Assembly: GCA_022376925.1 (NCBI GenBank)
Contig: JAIOJX010000032.1
Coordinates: forward strand, 201,000,939 to 201,064,938
Length of the DNA stretch: 64,000 nt
Direction of reading: 5' to 3'
Source: Tragulus kanchil
Taxonomy: Eukaryota; Chordata; Mammalia; Artiodactyla; Tragulidae
Below are positions 32,900 through 44,017 of this stretch, piece by piece. The number at the start of each line of letters is the position of its first letter. Position 1 is the stretch's first letter. The notes beneath the pieces were generated by a model. The model was not told where the DNA came from. It saw only the letters and a program-made list of their open reading frames with translations, and did not search any database. The position numbers and the translations under genes were made by a program.

Positions 32900-33080
32900 T
32901 AGAATTTGCAAAAAGCACTCTTTCACTTGGTATCTCATTTAAACTTCAAATGTTCCCATTTAAAACACATATTATCCGCACTTTACAGATGAGGAAACAG
33001 AGGCAAATGGTTTAATGATGTGGTCAAGGTCAGATCAAAGGTGAGAGGGGCTTGAGCCTCGATGGAAGCCAGGCATCCAT
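32900..33080 (-). mobile_element. MIR SINE
   Basis: Antisense MIR: TTGGTATCTCATTTAAACTT, TATTATCCGCACTTTACAGA, TGAGGAAACAGAGGCAAATG, GGTCAAGGTCAGATC. Single copy. Confidence 0.75.
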
Positions 33081-33399
33081 CTTCTAATCACACGGCAAGT
33101 GACCACATACAACCTCCCTTAGCAAGGTGAGCGGGGACTCGGACTTCAGAGGCTACAGTGTGACCCTCAGTGCTTGAACCCACTAGCCGTGTGAACGTGT
33201 GGAAGCTGGCCCACACCCAGGCTTGGTCTCGTCCATTGTGAGCCAGGGGGCTGAGCGAACAAGGACCTCAGGGGCCACTCCCAGCTCTGGAGGAGGCTAT
33301 CTTAGCTGCTTTTCCTTTGTTTCTGTGAATATTTTATTTTTATTTATTGGACATCCTAGTATCCTTTCCACCTCCTCCTTTATGAATTGTTCACTGGAA

Positions 33400-33880
33400 C
33401 AAAACATTTGATTGAGCATCTTCGTGTGCCAAGCGCAGATGGACAATGATCAGCAAAGTCAGAAGCAGTCCCACCCTGGTGGAGCTTCTCGTCTAGTGGG
33501 AAAGCCAGGGAGTGAATAAACAATTAGCCAGAAAAAGATGTAAAACTGTGACTGTGACCACTGCCACTAAGAAAAGGAACCTGGTACTGGGAGAGCCACT
33601 GTGAGGGGACTTGAGCCCTCCCTGAGGAAGCGAGCCTAGAGCCAAACTGGAAAGGAGAGGGAGGAGAGAGGAAAGAGCACCCTCGGCAGAGGAAAATCTG
33701 GACAAAGGCAATGGCGAGGGACTGAAAGATCAGTGGGGCTGGAACCGGAACAGGCAGGGGGAGTGTGGTCTGCAGTAAAGATGCCGGGGTACACAGGACC
33801 CAAGGCCAGGCTGGAAAGTCCAGGATTTGAGGCAGTGGCCTTTATCTGAGGAGCAGTTGAAAATCACTGGAAGAGATTAG
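33400..33880 (-). mobile_element. L2 LINE (first copy)
   Basis: Antisense L2: TTGATTGAGCATCTTCGTGT, CCACCCTGGTGGAGCTTCTC, GTCTAGTGGGAAAGCCAGGG, AGTGAATAAACAATTAGCCA, CCCTCCCTGAGGAAGCGAGC, GGACAAAGGCAATGGCGAGG, GGGGCTGGAACCGGAACAGG. The second copy is at 34480-34960. Confidence 0.75.
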
Positions 33881-34479
33881 GAGGCTAGGATACCAGGATG
33901 CTGTGACCAGCGCAGCAAGGTAGCTTCAGTAAGGAAGAGGGGAGTGTCCTGAAGGCCTGCTCCCAGCTCGCTCAGATAACACCCTCAAACACGCTGAGCA
34001 GGATCCTACTATGGCTGTCTCCTTGGTCTAGAAAACATGCCCTACTTCCCTCTTCCCCACCTCTTCCTTCATTTCAAATGCCTCTCCCTACCAGCATGGC
34101 CATGGAGGGGCACCGCCCAGATCTCCTTCAGGAGGACTTGCTAGAGGGAGCAGAGCTGACAGACAGCCCCAGCTGCCACCCTTTTTTTGATCCATCCCCC
34201 TGCCCCCGGTGAGCGGACTCGGACTTCAGAGGCTACAGTGTGACCCTCAGTGCTTGAACCCACTAGCCGTGTGAACGTGTGGAAGCTGGCCCACACCCAG
34301 GCTTGGTCTCGTCCATTGTGAGCCAGGGGGCTGAGCGAACAAGGACCTCAGGGGCCACTCCCAGCTCTGGAGGAGGCTATCTTAGCTGCTTTTCCTTTGT
34401 TTCTGTGAATATTTTATTTTTATTTATTGGACATCCTAGTATCCTTTCCACCTCCTCCTTTGTGAATTGTTCACTGGAA

Positions 34480-34960
34480 CAAAACATTTGATTGAGCATC
34501 TTTGTGTGCCAAGCGCAGATGGACAATGATCAGCAAAGTCAGAAGCAGTCCCACCCTGGTGGAGCTTCTCGTCTAGTGGGAAAGCCAGGGAGTGAATAAA
34601 CAATTAGCCAGAAAAAGATGTAAAACTGTGACTGTGACCACTGCCACTAAGAAAAGGAACCTGGTACTGGGAGAGCCACTGTGAGGGGACTTGAGCCCTC
34701 CCTGAGGAAGCGAGCCTAGAGCCAAACTGGAAAGGAGAGGGAGGAGAGAGGAAAGAGCACCCTCGGCAGAGGAAAATCTGGACAAAGGCAATGGCGAGGG
34801 ACTGAAAGATCAGTGGGGCTGGAACCGGAACAGGCAGGGGGAGTGTGGTCTGCAGTAAAGATGCCGGGGTACACAGGACCCAAGGCCAGGCTGGAAAGTC
34901 CAGGATTTGAGGCAGTGGCCTTTATCTGAGGAGCAGTTGAAAATCACTGGAAGAGATTAG
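34480..34960 (-). mobile_element. L2 LINE (second copy of 33400-33880)
   Basis: Same element in the second unit of duplication 10. The tail end at 34960 also begins duplication 11. Confidence 0.75.
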
Positions 34961-37217
34961 GAGGCTAGGATACCAGGATGCTGTGACCAGCGCAGCAAGG
35001 TAGCTTCAGTAAGGAAGAGGGGAGTGTCCTGAAGGCCTGCTCCCAGCTCGCTCAGATAACACCCTCAAACACGCTGAGCAGGATCCTACTATGGCTGTCT
35101 CCTTGGTCTAGAAAACATGCCCTACTTCCCTCTTCCCCACCTCTTCCTTCATTTCAAATGCCTCTCCCTACCAGCATGGCCATGGAGGGGCACCGCCCAG
35201 ATCTCCTTCAGGAGGACTTGCTAGAGGGAGCAGAGCTGACAGACAGCCCCAGCTGCCACCCTCTTTGATCCATCACTGCCCTCAGAGTGAGGCCACACTC
35301 CCCCAGGGCTGCTCCCAGTCAGGGACCAAGCTCATGGGAGCACAGGTGTTGGCCATTCCTGGGCAATGCAGAATTCCACTAATAAGCAACTATTGCTTGG
35401 AAACTTCTCGTAAGCCTGGCTGAGGCTTTTTCAGAGCTGTGTTGCAGGGAGACTCTTCCTCCTCAATCTTTCCTTCCCCACTCCTTACACAGATGTCAGA
35501 TCTGCATCAAGGTCTGATGCAACGTTTCCTTTATCCTTCAAAAGCATTTTCCCCAATAAGATTCTTGTATAGCTAATCCTCTTGGATTAGATCCACATCC
35601 ACCATCCTCACTGTGTTTCTGTTCTCCTCACCCCACCTCACATGAGTAGCCCTAAGAGAAATGAGGAGATCCTCACTGTCCTGGTCTTGCTTTCACAAGA
35701 GTTTTCTGGGACTTAGATAGCCTACCCCGTCATTTTTTATAACATCTTGCCCAATATTTAAACACCTACCCATACTAAAATGTCAACCATTTTGTTTTCA
35801 GGGCAAGCATTTGATAAGCTTTGTCAGAGCTATGGTTTTTTCTCAAAGTCAGTCAAATCAAGGGGTTCCTTACAGAAGATCTTTGCAAACCATACCCATG
35901 ATACCCAAGTACCACAAATACTCTACGTGGTTCTCACAAAGGAGAGGCCTAGTTGGCAGACCTTGGCAGCCTCTAGCACCACTTTTACTGGAACTGCTCC
36001 TCTTTTATCATTTTTTGTTGCTGTTGGTCTTGTTTTTGACACTGAGATCCTATTTACGATTTCAGGACTCCCTATTTCAAAGGAAAAAAAAGGGGGGGGG
36101 TTTTGTCCTGAAGGAGGCTAGGATACCAGGATGCTGTGACCAGCGCAGCAAGGTAGCTTCAGTAAGGAAGAGGGGAGTGTCCTGAAGGCCTGCTCCCAGC
36201 TCGCTCAGATAACACCCTCAAACACGCTGAGCAGGATCCTACTATGGCTGTCTCCTTGGTCTAGAAAACATGCCCTACTTCCCTCTTCCCCACCTCTTCC
36301 TTCATTTCAAATGCCTCTCCCTACCAGCATGGCCATGGAGGGGCACCGCCCAGATCTCCTTCAGGAGGACTTGCTAGAGGGAGCAGAGCTGACAGACAGC
36401 CCCAGCTGCCACCCTCTTTGATCCATCACTGCCCTCAGAGTGAGGCCACACTCCCCCAGGGCTGCTCCCAGTCAGGGACCAAGCTCATGGGAGCACAGGT
36501 GTTGGCCATTCCTGGGCAATGCAGAATTCCACTAATAAGCAACTATTGCTTGGAAACTTCTCGTAAGCCTGGCTGAGGCTTTTTCAGAGCTGTGTTGCAG
36601 GGAGACTCTTCCTCCTCAATCTTTCCTTCCCCACTCCTTACACAGATGTCAGATCTGCATCAAGGTCTGATGCAACGTTTCCTTTATCCTTCAAAAGCAT
36701 TTTCCCCAATAAGATTCTTGTATAGCTAATCCTCTTGGATTAGATCCACATCCACCATCCTCACTGTGTTTCTGTTCTCCTCACCCCACCTCACATGAGT
36801 AGCCCTAAGAGAAATGAGGAGATCCTCACTGTCCTGGTCTTGCTTTCACAAGAGTTTTCTGGGACTTAGATAGCCTACCCCGTCATTTTTTATAACATCT
36901 TGCCCAATATTTAAACACCTACCCATACTAAAATGTCAACCATTTTGTTTTCAGGGCAAGCATTTGATAAGCTTTGTCAGAGCTATGGTTTTTTCTCAAA
37001 GTCAGTCAAATCAAGGGGTTCCTTACAGAAGATCTTTGCAAACCATACCCATGATACCCAAGTACCACAAATACTCTACGTGGTTCTCACAAAGGAGAGG
37101 CCTAGTTGGCAGACCTTGGCAGCCTCTAGCACCACTTTTACTGGAACTGCTCCTCTTTTATCATTTTTTGTTGCTGTTGGTCTTGTTTTTGACACTGAGA
37201 TCCTATTTACGATTTCA
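34960..37217. repeat. Tandem direct duplication 11 (34960-36064 / 36113-37217)
   Basis: The offset is a constant 1153 nt. The filler 36065-36112 holds an A8 then G9 run (36084-36100) and TTTTGTCCTGAA. It overlaps duplication 10, so the segment GGAGGCTAGGATACCAGGAT onward (about 315 nt) occurs three times (33880, 34960, 36113). Confidence 0.96.
35275..36064. other. Unassigned unique DNA (repeated at 36428-37217)
   Basis: No repeat family is recognised. A phrase TTTTGTTTTCAGGGCAAGCA near 35793 looks like a 3' splice site, but no downstream donor-framed exon with a known protein is evident. Two frames of 113 and 124 residues from 35780 and 35811 differ between the copies after the junction, which argues against coding. 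Confidence 0.4.
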
Positions 37218-37320
37218 TTTGGGAAAAAAAAGTTCTGCCGCCCTAAGTAAAAATACATGTAGTTTCAAAACCACTATCAAGGACTTTCTGGTAATTGCAA
37301 GCCATTGTCATTGAAAACCA

Positions 37321-37515
37321 GGCTTCCCTGGTAGCTCAGATGGTAAAGAATCTACTAGCAATGTGGGAGTCCTGGGTTGGGAAGATCCCCTGCAGGAAGG
37401 CATGGCAACCCACTCCAGTATTCTTGCCTGGAGAATCCCCATGAACAGAGGAGTCTGGCTGGCTACAGTCCAAGGAGTCACAAAGAGTCAGACACAACAG
37501 TGGCTAAGCACACAC
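37321..37515 (+). mobile_element. Bov-tA SINE with target-site duplication
   Basis: Head GGCTTCCCTGGTAGCTCAGA, GGGTTGGGAAGATCCCCTGC, body CCAGTATTCTTGCCTGGAGA, AAAGAGTCAGACACAACAGT. The 10-bp flanks CATTGAAAAC are at 37309-37318 and 37516-37525. The B-box head has a small internal deletion. Confidence 0.9.
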
Positions 37516-37639
37516 CATTGAAAACAACTAAAAGTCTGGATAAAATAAGCAGTATATTGTTTAAAGTCATCAAAATGCTGGTTACACAGTGAGGAAATAC
37601 TAGTTTAACACTGAAGGGAATCAGGAACCCAGGGAAGTA

Positions 37640-38504
37640 CAGACATCACTTTTGCCCTGAAGGTATTTTCTGAGTCTAGCAAATATGAACTTTGTTTTGA
37701 AAGCCTGGCAGGGTTAGAAAGACAGAAATCAATAACCAGAACCTGTATAGGATGGGGTGACCAGAAGTTGACCTTTCTCACAATAAGCTGAGACTCTCAG
37801 GGTGAGTATGAACCAAAAATTGACTAGTCCTGGAAAGAATCTGTAGAATAGGCTTGAATTTGCCTGTTGATGAGGGCATCTTAAACTTTTAACTTCATTT
37901 GAGAAGTGGGGGAGGGCCCTAGTTTTAGTGTATCTTCACATTCCTGCCAGAAAAGAAAAGTAAAATTTCTCTATAGAAGGATCTTTTTAATCTCAGTTCT
38001 TTATAGTTATAAATGGTTTGTGTACAATGACTAACACACAATCAAAGATAACCAGGCAGATTATAAAACCATCACTATGAACCCAAGGCACTAATAGATA
38101 TGAGAGAACATCTCTGTCCCTCAGAGACCCTACTGGGCCTTGAAGTACCACCACTGTGTTTATAATAACTGAGTTAGTTCTTTCAGGACCACCATGAGCC
38201 CAATCTATAACCTCCCTTCTAATAGCATAGGAGCTTCCATCCTCTAACCAAGAAGCTCAGTTCCCATACCCACTAAAGGACCCACCCAGAACCTCAGCAT
38301 ATGATCCCAGAGTCAGCCTTATACTTTCACTACAGGGAGAAAGTTTCACAGATCCATTGTGTGGGAAGGAGGAATCCCTTACACCATAAAGACAAGAATG
38401 TCTCCCCTTCAGCCCTTGACCACCACATCTCAGCCCCGCTTTTCCACTTTCTTCCTCCTCTTCAATCGTTCTGACCCTGCTTGCCCTCCCTCTTGATCAA
38501 GACT
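37640..38504. other. Unassigned unique DNA (repeated at 38737-39590)
   Basis: No gene, no clear repeat. Moderately AT-rich, with short frames only. Confidence 0.35.
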
Positions 38505-38713
38505 GCTCTCCTAATTAAAATAAACAAATGTCAGGAAGCAATTACTGCAGAGAGGGAGGCAGATGGTAGAATAGTGGCACTCTGGTATTGCATTAAGCAG
38601 TAACTTGCTATCTCTTCAAAGTTTCTGCACTTTAATTAAGCATCGTTATAGACAGGTTCAATGAGCTTTGGAGTGGGGTTTATCAAATTAGCTTCTGGCA
38701 GGGCTGATGCTGT
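38505..38713. promoter_or_regulatory. Candidate conserved regulatory block (first copy)
   Basis: Unique AT-rich block of about 200 nt without repeat features, bearing clustered motif-like strings: CTAATTAAAATAAACAAATG (38511-38530, homeobox TAATTA plus forkhead-like ATAAACA), CAGATGGT (E-box core), GCATTAAGCAG, and CTTTAATTAAGCA (38629-38643). The texture fits a developmental enhancer. This is inference only; conservation cannot be tested here. The second copy is at about 39591-39799. Confidence 0.35.
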
Positions 38714-40082
38714 TTTTCAAAGTTTCTGCATTGTAACAGACATCACTTTTGCCCTGATTTTCTAGCAAATATGAACTTTGTTTTGAAAGCCTGGCAGGGT
38801 TAGAAAGACAGAAATCAATAACCAGAACCTGTATAGGATGGGGTGACCAGAAGTTGACCTTTCTCACAATAAGCTGAGACTCTCAGGGTGAGTATGAACC
38901 AAAAATTGACTAGTCCTGGAAAGAATCTGTAGAATAGGCTTGAATTTGCCTGTTGATGAGGGCATCTTAAACTTTTAACTTCATTTGAGAAGTGGGGGAG
39001 GGCCCTAGTTTTAGTGTATCTTCACATTCCTGCCAGAAAAGAAAAGTAAAATTTCTCTATAGAAGGATCTTTTTAATCTCAGTTCTTTATAGTTATAAAT
39101 GGTTTGTGTACAATGACTAACACACAATCAAAGATAACCAGGCAGATTATAAAACCATCACTATGAACCCAAGGCACTAATAGATATGAGAGAACATCTC
39201 TGTCCCTCAGAGACCCTACTGGGCCTTGAAGTACCACCACTGTGTTTATAATAACTGAGTTAGTTCTTTCAGGACCACCATGAGCCCAATCTATAACCTC
39301 CCTTCTAATAGCATAGGAGCTTCCATCCTCTAACCAAGAAGCTCAGTTCCCATACCCACTAAAGGACCCACCCAGAACCTCAGCATATGATCCCAGAGTC
39401 AGCCTTATACTTTCACTACAGGGAGAAAGTTTCACAGATCCATTGTGTGGGAAGGAGGAATCCCTTACACCATAAAGACAAGAATGTCTCCCCTTCAGCC
39501 CTTGACCACCACATCTCAGCCCCGCTTTTCCACTTTCTTCCTCCTCTTCAATCGTTCTGACCCTGCTTGCCCTCCCTCTTGATCAAGACTGCTCTCCTAA
39601 TTAAAATAAACAAATGTCAGGAAGCAATTACTGCAGAGAGGGAGGCAGATGGTAGAATAGTGGCACTCTGGTATTGCATTAAGCAGTAACTTGCTATCTC
39701 TTCAAAGTTTCTGCACTTTAATTAAGCATCGTTATAGACAGGTTCAATGAGCTTTGGAGTGGGGTTTATCAAATTAGCTTCTGGCAGGGCTGATGCTGTA
39801 TGATTGTAAGAGGTGTTCCTGATGCACAGTTCAGCTGCCTGAGAGGGCCCGGAAGAGGAGCAAAGGACAAGAAGGCCCACCCCAATCCCCTCTGCAGGCC
39901 AAAGGAGGGGGCAAAACTCTCAACTAATAGGGAAGGGGATGGTGACATAGGAGGATAGTCTAAGCAAACACTGAGGTTGGGGAGTCAGACATTCAGAGCC
40001 GAGTGCTAGCTCTTCATCTTGTGTGTGCACCACACACGGGATTCTGGCCTAAAGAGGAAGGACCTGAATCAGGGAGATGGTA

Positions 40083-40216
40083 GAACACAGAGGTTAAATC
40101 AGACAGACTCGGTTCCGATCCTTTCTGTGTTCCAGATAACCCTGGTCAAACTGCTTACTCTTCTGTGCCTTGGGGCTTTTTCCTTCATTTGCAAAATGGA
40201 AGTACTAACAGCTAAC
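40083..40216 (+). mobile_element. MIR SINE, plus-strand half of inverted pair
   Basis: MIR features: CACAGAGGTTAAATCAGACA, GACTCGGTTCCGATCCTTTC, CCCTGGTCAAACTGCTTACT, TTCATTTGCAAAATGGAAGT. The copy is at 41158-41291. Confidence 0.75.
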
Positions 40217-40442
40217 AATTATCGAACAGGCACTTGTGCCAGGCACCATTCTAACCACTTTATGTATTTACTTCATTTAATTCTTCTCCCAACCCTCCTA
40301 TGAGGTAGGTGTGATTATTATCGCATTTAACAGATGAGAGACCTAAAGCACAGGGAAGATAATCTTGCCCAGAGCCACACAGCTGGTAAGTGGAAGAGCC
40401 AGAGTTCCAAATAGTCAGCCTGGATTCAGAGTCCACACTCAT
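40217..40442 (-). mobile_element. MIR SINE, minus-strand half of inverted pair
   Basis: Antisense MIR: TGTGCCAGGCACCATTCTAA, TATTTACTTCATTTAATTCT, CCTATGAGGTAGGTGTGATT, CAGAGCCACACAGCTGGTAA, GCCTGGATTCAGAGTCCACA. It directly follows the plus-strand MIR, giving a tail-to-tail pair. The copy is at 41292-41517. Confidence 0.82.
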
Positions 40443-40489
40443 TCACAGCCACAAAACCACACAGCAAAAGAAGAAACTGCCTTTTTCCA

Positions 40490-40830
40490 ATCAGCAATAA
40501 AATTTCAAATGCTACATAAACATAGATAAGTCTTAAAAACATTACACTGAGCAAAACAAGACATGAGTGTGAGTCCATTTATATGAAATTCTAGAAAAAG
40601 CAAAGCCAATAAATAATGACAGAAACTACATCCATGGTTTCCTGGGGCCAGGGATGGACCACACAGAGGTACAGGAAAACTTTTCAAGGTGAGGGGAATG
40701 TTCTATATCTTGACTGTGGTATTGGTTACACAGATGTATCTACACCTGCCAATATTCATTGAACTATACAGTTCAAATGGGTTCAGTTTATTTTATGGAA
40801 CATAAACCTCTAAAAAAACTTTTTTTAACT
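40490..40830 (+). mobile_element. L1M LINE 3' end (first copy)
   Basis: L1 tail order: ATGCTACATAAACATAGATA, CATTACACTGAGCAAAACAA, GTCCATTTATATGAAATTCT, GAAACTACATCCATGGTTTC, GAATGTTCTATATCTTGACT, TTCATTGAACTATACAGTTC. Copies are at 41565-41905 and, partial, 42917-43050. Confidence 0.72.
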
Positions 40831-41157
40831 TACAAAATGACTGAATGCAAAATATGAAGGGTCATTTTCCTTGTGTGGTGGGATTCATTCATTCAACAAA
40901 TACTAAGCACTTATAGATGTCAGGAAATGTTTCAGGTGCTGGTGACCTATCAGTGTGAACAGATGAAGAAACTTTCCTTGGTGGATCATAAATTCTATTA
41001 GAGAGAAATAAATAATAAGCAAACATGTAAATCTAAATAACAGTGTGCCCAATGGTGATAAGTACTCTGAAAGAAAACCTGGGATCAAAAAGGACCTTTT
41101 TGGGACACACACGGGATTCTGGCCTAAAGAGGAAGGACCTGAATCAGGGAGATGGTA

Positions 41158-41517
41158 GAACACAGAGGTTAAATCAGACAGACTCGGTTCCGATCCTTTC
41201 TGTGTTCCAGATAACCCTGGTCAAACTGCTTACTCTTCTGTGCCTTGGGGCTTTTTCCTTCATTTGCAAAATGGAAGTACTAACAGCTAACAATTATCGA
41301 ACAGGCACTTGTGCCAGGCACCATTCTAACCACTTTATGTATTTACTTCATTTAATTCTTCTCCCAACCCTCCTATGAGGTAGGTGTGATTATTATCGCA
41401 TTTAACAGATGAGAGACCTAAAGCACAGGGAAGATAATCTTGCCCAGAGCCACACAGCTGGTAAGTGGAAGAGCCAGAGTTCCAAATAGTCAGCCTGGAT
41501 TCAGAGTCCACACTCAT
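41158..41517. mobile_element. Inverted MIR pair (second copy of 40083-40442)
   Basis: Plus-strand MIR 41158-41291 followed by minus-strand MIR 41292-41517, carried in the second unit of duplication 13. Confidence 0.75.
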
Positions 41518-41564
41518 TCACAGCCACAAAACCACACAGCAAAAGAAGAAACTGCCTTTTTCCA

Positions 41565-41905
41565 ATCAGCAATAAAATTTCAAATGCTACATAAACATAG
41601 ATAAGTCTTAAAAACATTACACTGAGCAAAACAAGACATGAGTGTGAGTCCATTTATATGAAATTCTAGAAAAAGCAAAGCCAATAAATAATGACAGAAA
41701 CTACATCCATGGTTTCCTGGGGCCAGGGATGGACCACACAGAGGTACAGGAAAACTTTTCAAGGTGAGGGGAATGTTCTATATCTTGACTGTGGTATTGG
41801 TTACACAGATGTATCTACACCTGCCAATATTCATTGAACTATACAGTTCAAATGGGTTCAGTTTATTTTATGGAACATAAACCTCTAAAAAAACTTTTTT
41901 TAACT
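41565..41905 (+). mobile_element. L1M LINE 3' end (second copy)
   Basis: Same as 40490-40830. Duplication 14 starts inside it at 41771. Confidence 0.72.
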
Positions 41906-41949
41906 TACAAAATGACTGAATGCAAAATATGAAGGGTCATTTTCCTTGT

Positions 41950-42290
41950 GTGGTGGGATTCATTCATTCAACAAATACTAAGCACTTATAGATGTCAGGA
42001 AATGTTTCAGGTGCTGGTGACCTATCAGTGTGAACAGATGAAGAAACTTTCCTTGGTGGATCATAAATTCTATTAGAGAGAAATAAATAATAAGCAAACA
42101 TGTAAATCTAAATAACAGTGTGCCCAATGGTGATAAGTACTCTGAAAGAAAACCATGCAGAGAAAGAAGAATCAGGGATGCTGGAGGGAGGGGCTACAAT
42201 TTAAGACAAAGGGATCAGGCAATGCCCTCTTCTCAGCAAGATATGTAAGCAGAGATAGGACAGCTGGTGAGATGATCGTGCCCACCATGA
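41950..42290 (-). mobile_element. L2 LINE (second of three copies)
   Basis: Antisense L2: GATTCATTCATTCAACAAAT, TTTCAGGTGCTGGTGACCTA, GATCATAAATTCTATTAGAG, CAATGGTGATAAGTACTCTG. Other copies: 40875-41079 (cut by the junction) and 43096-43436. Confidence 0.7.
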
Positions 42291-42872
42291 CAGCCAGCCT
42301 ATCTGTGTTCTCCCTCAGTTTTTCTCCACAGTCTTCCACCCCAAAGCTACCTCCCAAGAATCTATGCATCCTGACTGCTACTTCATTTACCCAAGCTCTC
42401 CAGATTCTCCTTTCCTAGTCTGCTGCTGGTTCCCACACCTGGCAAAGTCCTGCCCACCAAGGTCTTCAGGCTCCTTTCTCCCTCCCTCTCCTTACGCCCC
42501 TCCCCCACTTCCCAGGCAAGCCTTCACACCTGCGTCACACCACCTGCTCAGTTTAGAACATCTCGGCACCTTACAGGTGCAGACTCATCTCTAGATGGGA
42601 CCATCAGGAAAACAAAACCAATTGTGTGCTAGCCAGGACACCAACTTCATCCCAAGTGAGATGGTCCGGGGATTCAGATAACCATCAGTATTAGTATTAT
42701 TTAGTATCATCTGCTAAAGGAGACACTGGGATATAAAACTGAGTATACAGGGTCCCAACCTTCATGGAAACACTTGTGTAAACTAAACATTAAGTAGCAT
42801 GCCTGTACTGCTGGAAATACATATAATAATAAAGCACTTGTCAGCTAACCATGTGCTGGAAGATGGATCCAG
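42291..42872. other. Unassigned unique DNA (repeated at 43437-44017)
   Basis: C-rich middle (CCCTCCCTCTCCTTACGCCC), no family recognised. A 36-nt piece of it (42326-42361 / 43472-43507) reappears at 44302-44337. Open frames of 76-133 residues lack recognisable domains. Confidence 0.4.
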
Positions 42873-42918
42873 CCCTTGGTGGCTCAGACTGTAAAGAATC
42901 TGCCTATAATGCAGGAGA
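42873..42918 (+). mobile_element. Bov-tA SINE, truncated at junction
   Basis: Only the head (CCCTTGGTGGCTCAGACTGT, TCTGCCTATAATGCAGGAGA) before the second unit of duplication 14 begins. The full element is at 44018-44220. Confidence 0.85.
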
Positions 42919-44017
42919 ATGTTCTATATCTTGACTGTGGTATTGGTTACACAGATGTATCTACACCTGCCAATATTCATTGAACTATACAGTTCAAATG
43001 TGTTCAGTTTATTTTATGGAACATAAACCTCTAAAAAAACTTTTTTTAACTTACAAAATGACTGAATGCAAAATATGAAGGGTCATTTTCCTTGTGTGGT
43101 GGGATTCATTCATTCAACAAATACTAAGCACTTATAGATGTCAGGAAATGTTTCAGGTGCTGGTGACCTATCAGTGTGAACAGATGAAGAAACTTTCCTT
43201 GGTGGATCATAAATTCTATTAGAGAGAAATAAATAATAAGCAAACATGTAAATCTAAATAACAGTGTGCCCAATGGTGATAAGTACTCTGAAAGAAAACC
43301 ATGCAGAGAAAGAAGAATCAGGGATGCTGGAGGGAGGGGCTACAATTTAAGACAAAGGGATCAGGCAATGCCCTCTTCTCAGCAAGATATGTAAGCAGAG
43401 ATAGGACAGCTGGTGAGATGATCGTGCCCACCATGACAGCCAGCCTATCTGTGTTCTCCCTCAGTTTTTCTCCACAGTCTTCCACCCCAAAGCTACCTCC
43501 CAAGAATCTATGCATCCTGACTGCTACTTCATTTACCCAAGCTCTCCAGATTCTCCTTTCCTGGTCTGCTGCTGGTTCCCACACCTGGCAAAGTCCTGCC
43601 CACCAAGGTCTTCAGGCTCCTTTCTCCCTCCCTCTCCTTACACCCCTCCCCCACTTCCCAGGCAAGCCTTCACACCTGCGTCACACCACCTGCTCAGTTT
43701 AGAACATCTCGGCACCTTACAGGTGCAGACTCATCTCTAGATGGGACCATCAGGAAAACAAAACCAATTGTGTGCTAGCCAGGACACCAACTTCATCCCA
43801 AGTGAGATGGTCCGGGGATTCAGATAACCATCAGTATTAGTATTATTTAGTATCATCTGCTAAAGGAGACACTGGGATATAAAACTGAGTATACAGGGTC
43901 CCAACCTTCATGGAAACACTTGTGTAAACTAAACATTAAGTAGCATGCCTGTACTGCTGGAAATACATATAATAATAAAGCACTTGTCAGCTAACCATGT
44001 GCTGGAAGATGGATCCA

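Larger units (their letters stand above)
33126..35274. repeat. Tandem direct duplication 10 (33126-34196 / 34208-35274)
   Basis: The offset is 1080-1082 nt. Differences: GCGGGGACTC/GCGGACTC at the start, A/G at 33382/34462, C/T at 33422/34502, CTTTTTTTGA/CTCTTTGA at the end. The filler CCCTGCCCCC (about 34197-34207) lies between. The interior single-base changes are transitions and could be allelic. Confidence 0.95.
37639..39799. repeat. Tandem direct duplication 12 (37639-38713 / 38736-39799)
   Basis: The offset is 1097 then 1086 nt. The second copy's first 50 nt lack 11 bases found in the first (GAAGGTATTTTCTGAGTCTA versus GATTTTCTA). The filler 38714-38735 contains TCAAAGTTTCTGCA, which also occurs upstream near 38616, so the join region was built from misplaced or noisy sequence. 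Confidence 0.94.
40031..42154. repeat. Tandem direct duplication 13 (40031-41079 / 41106-42154)
   Basis: The offset is a constant 1075 nt, with essentially no differences inside. The filler 41080-41105 contains AAAAAGGACCTTTTT, a small perfect hairpin-forming string. It overlaps duplication 14. Confidence 0.96.

Noticed and set aside
35780..36185. Possible exon after TTTTGTTTTCAG
   Set aside because: A splice-acceptor-like string alone is weak. The frames diverge between the two copies at the junction and no protein similarity is recognised.
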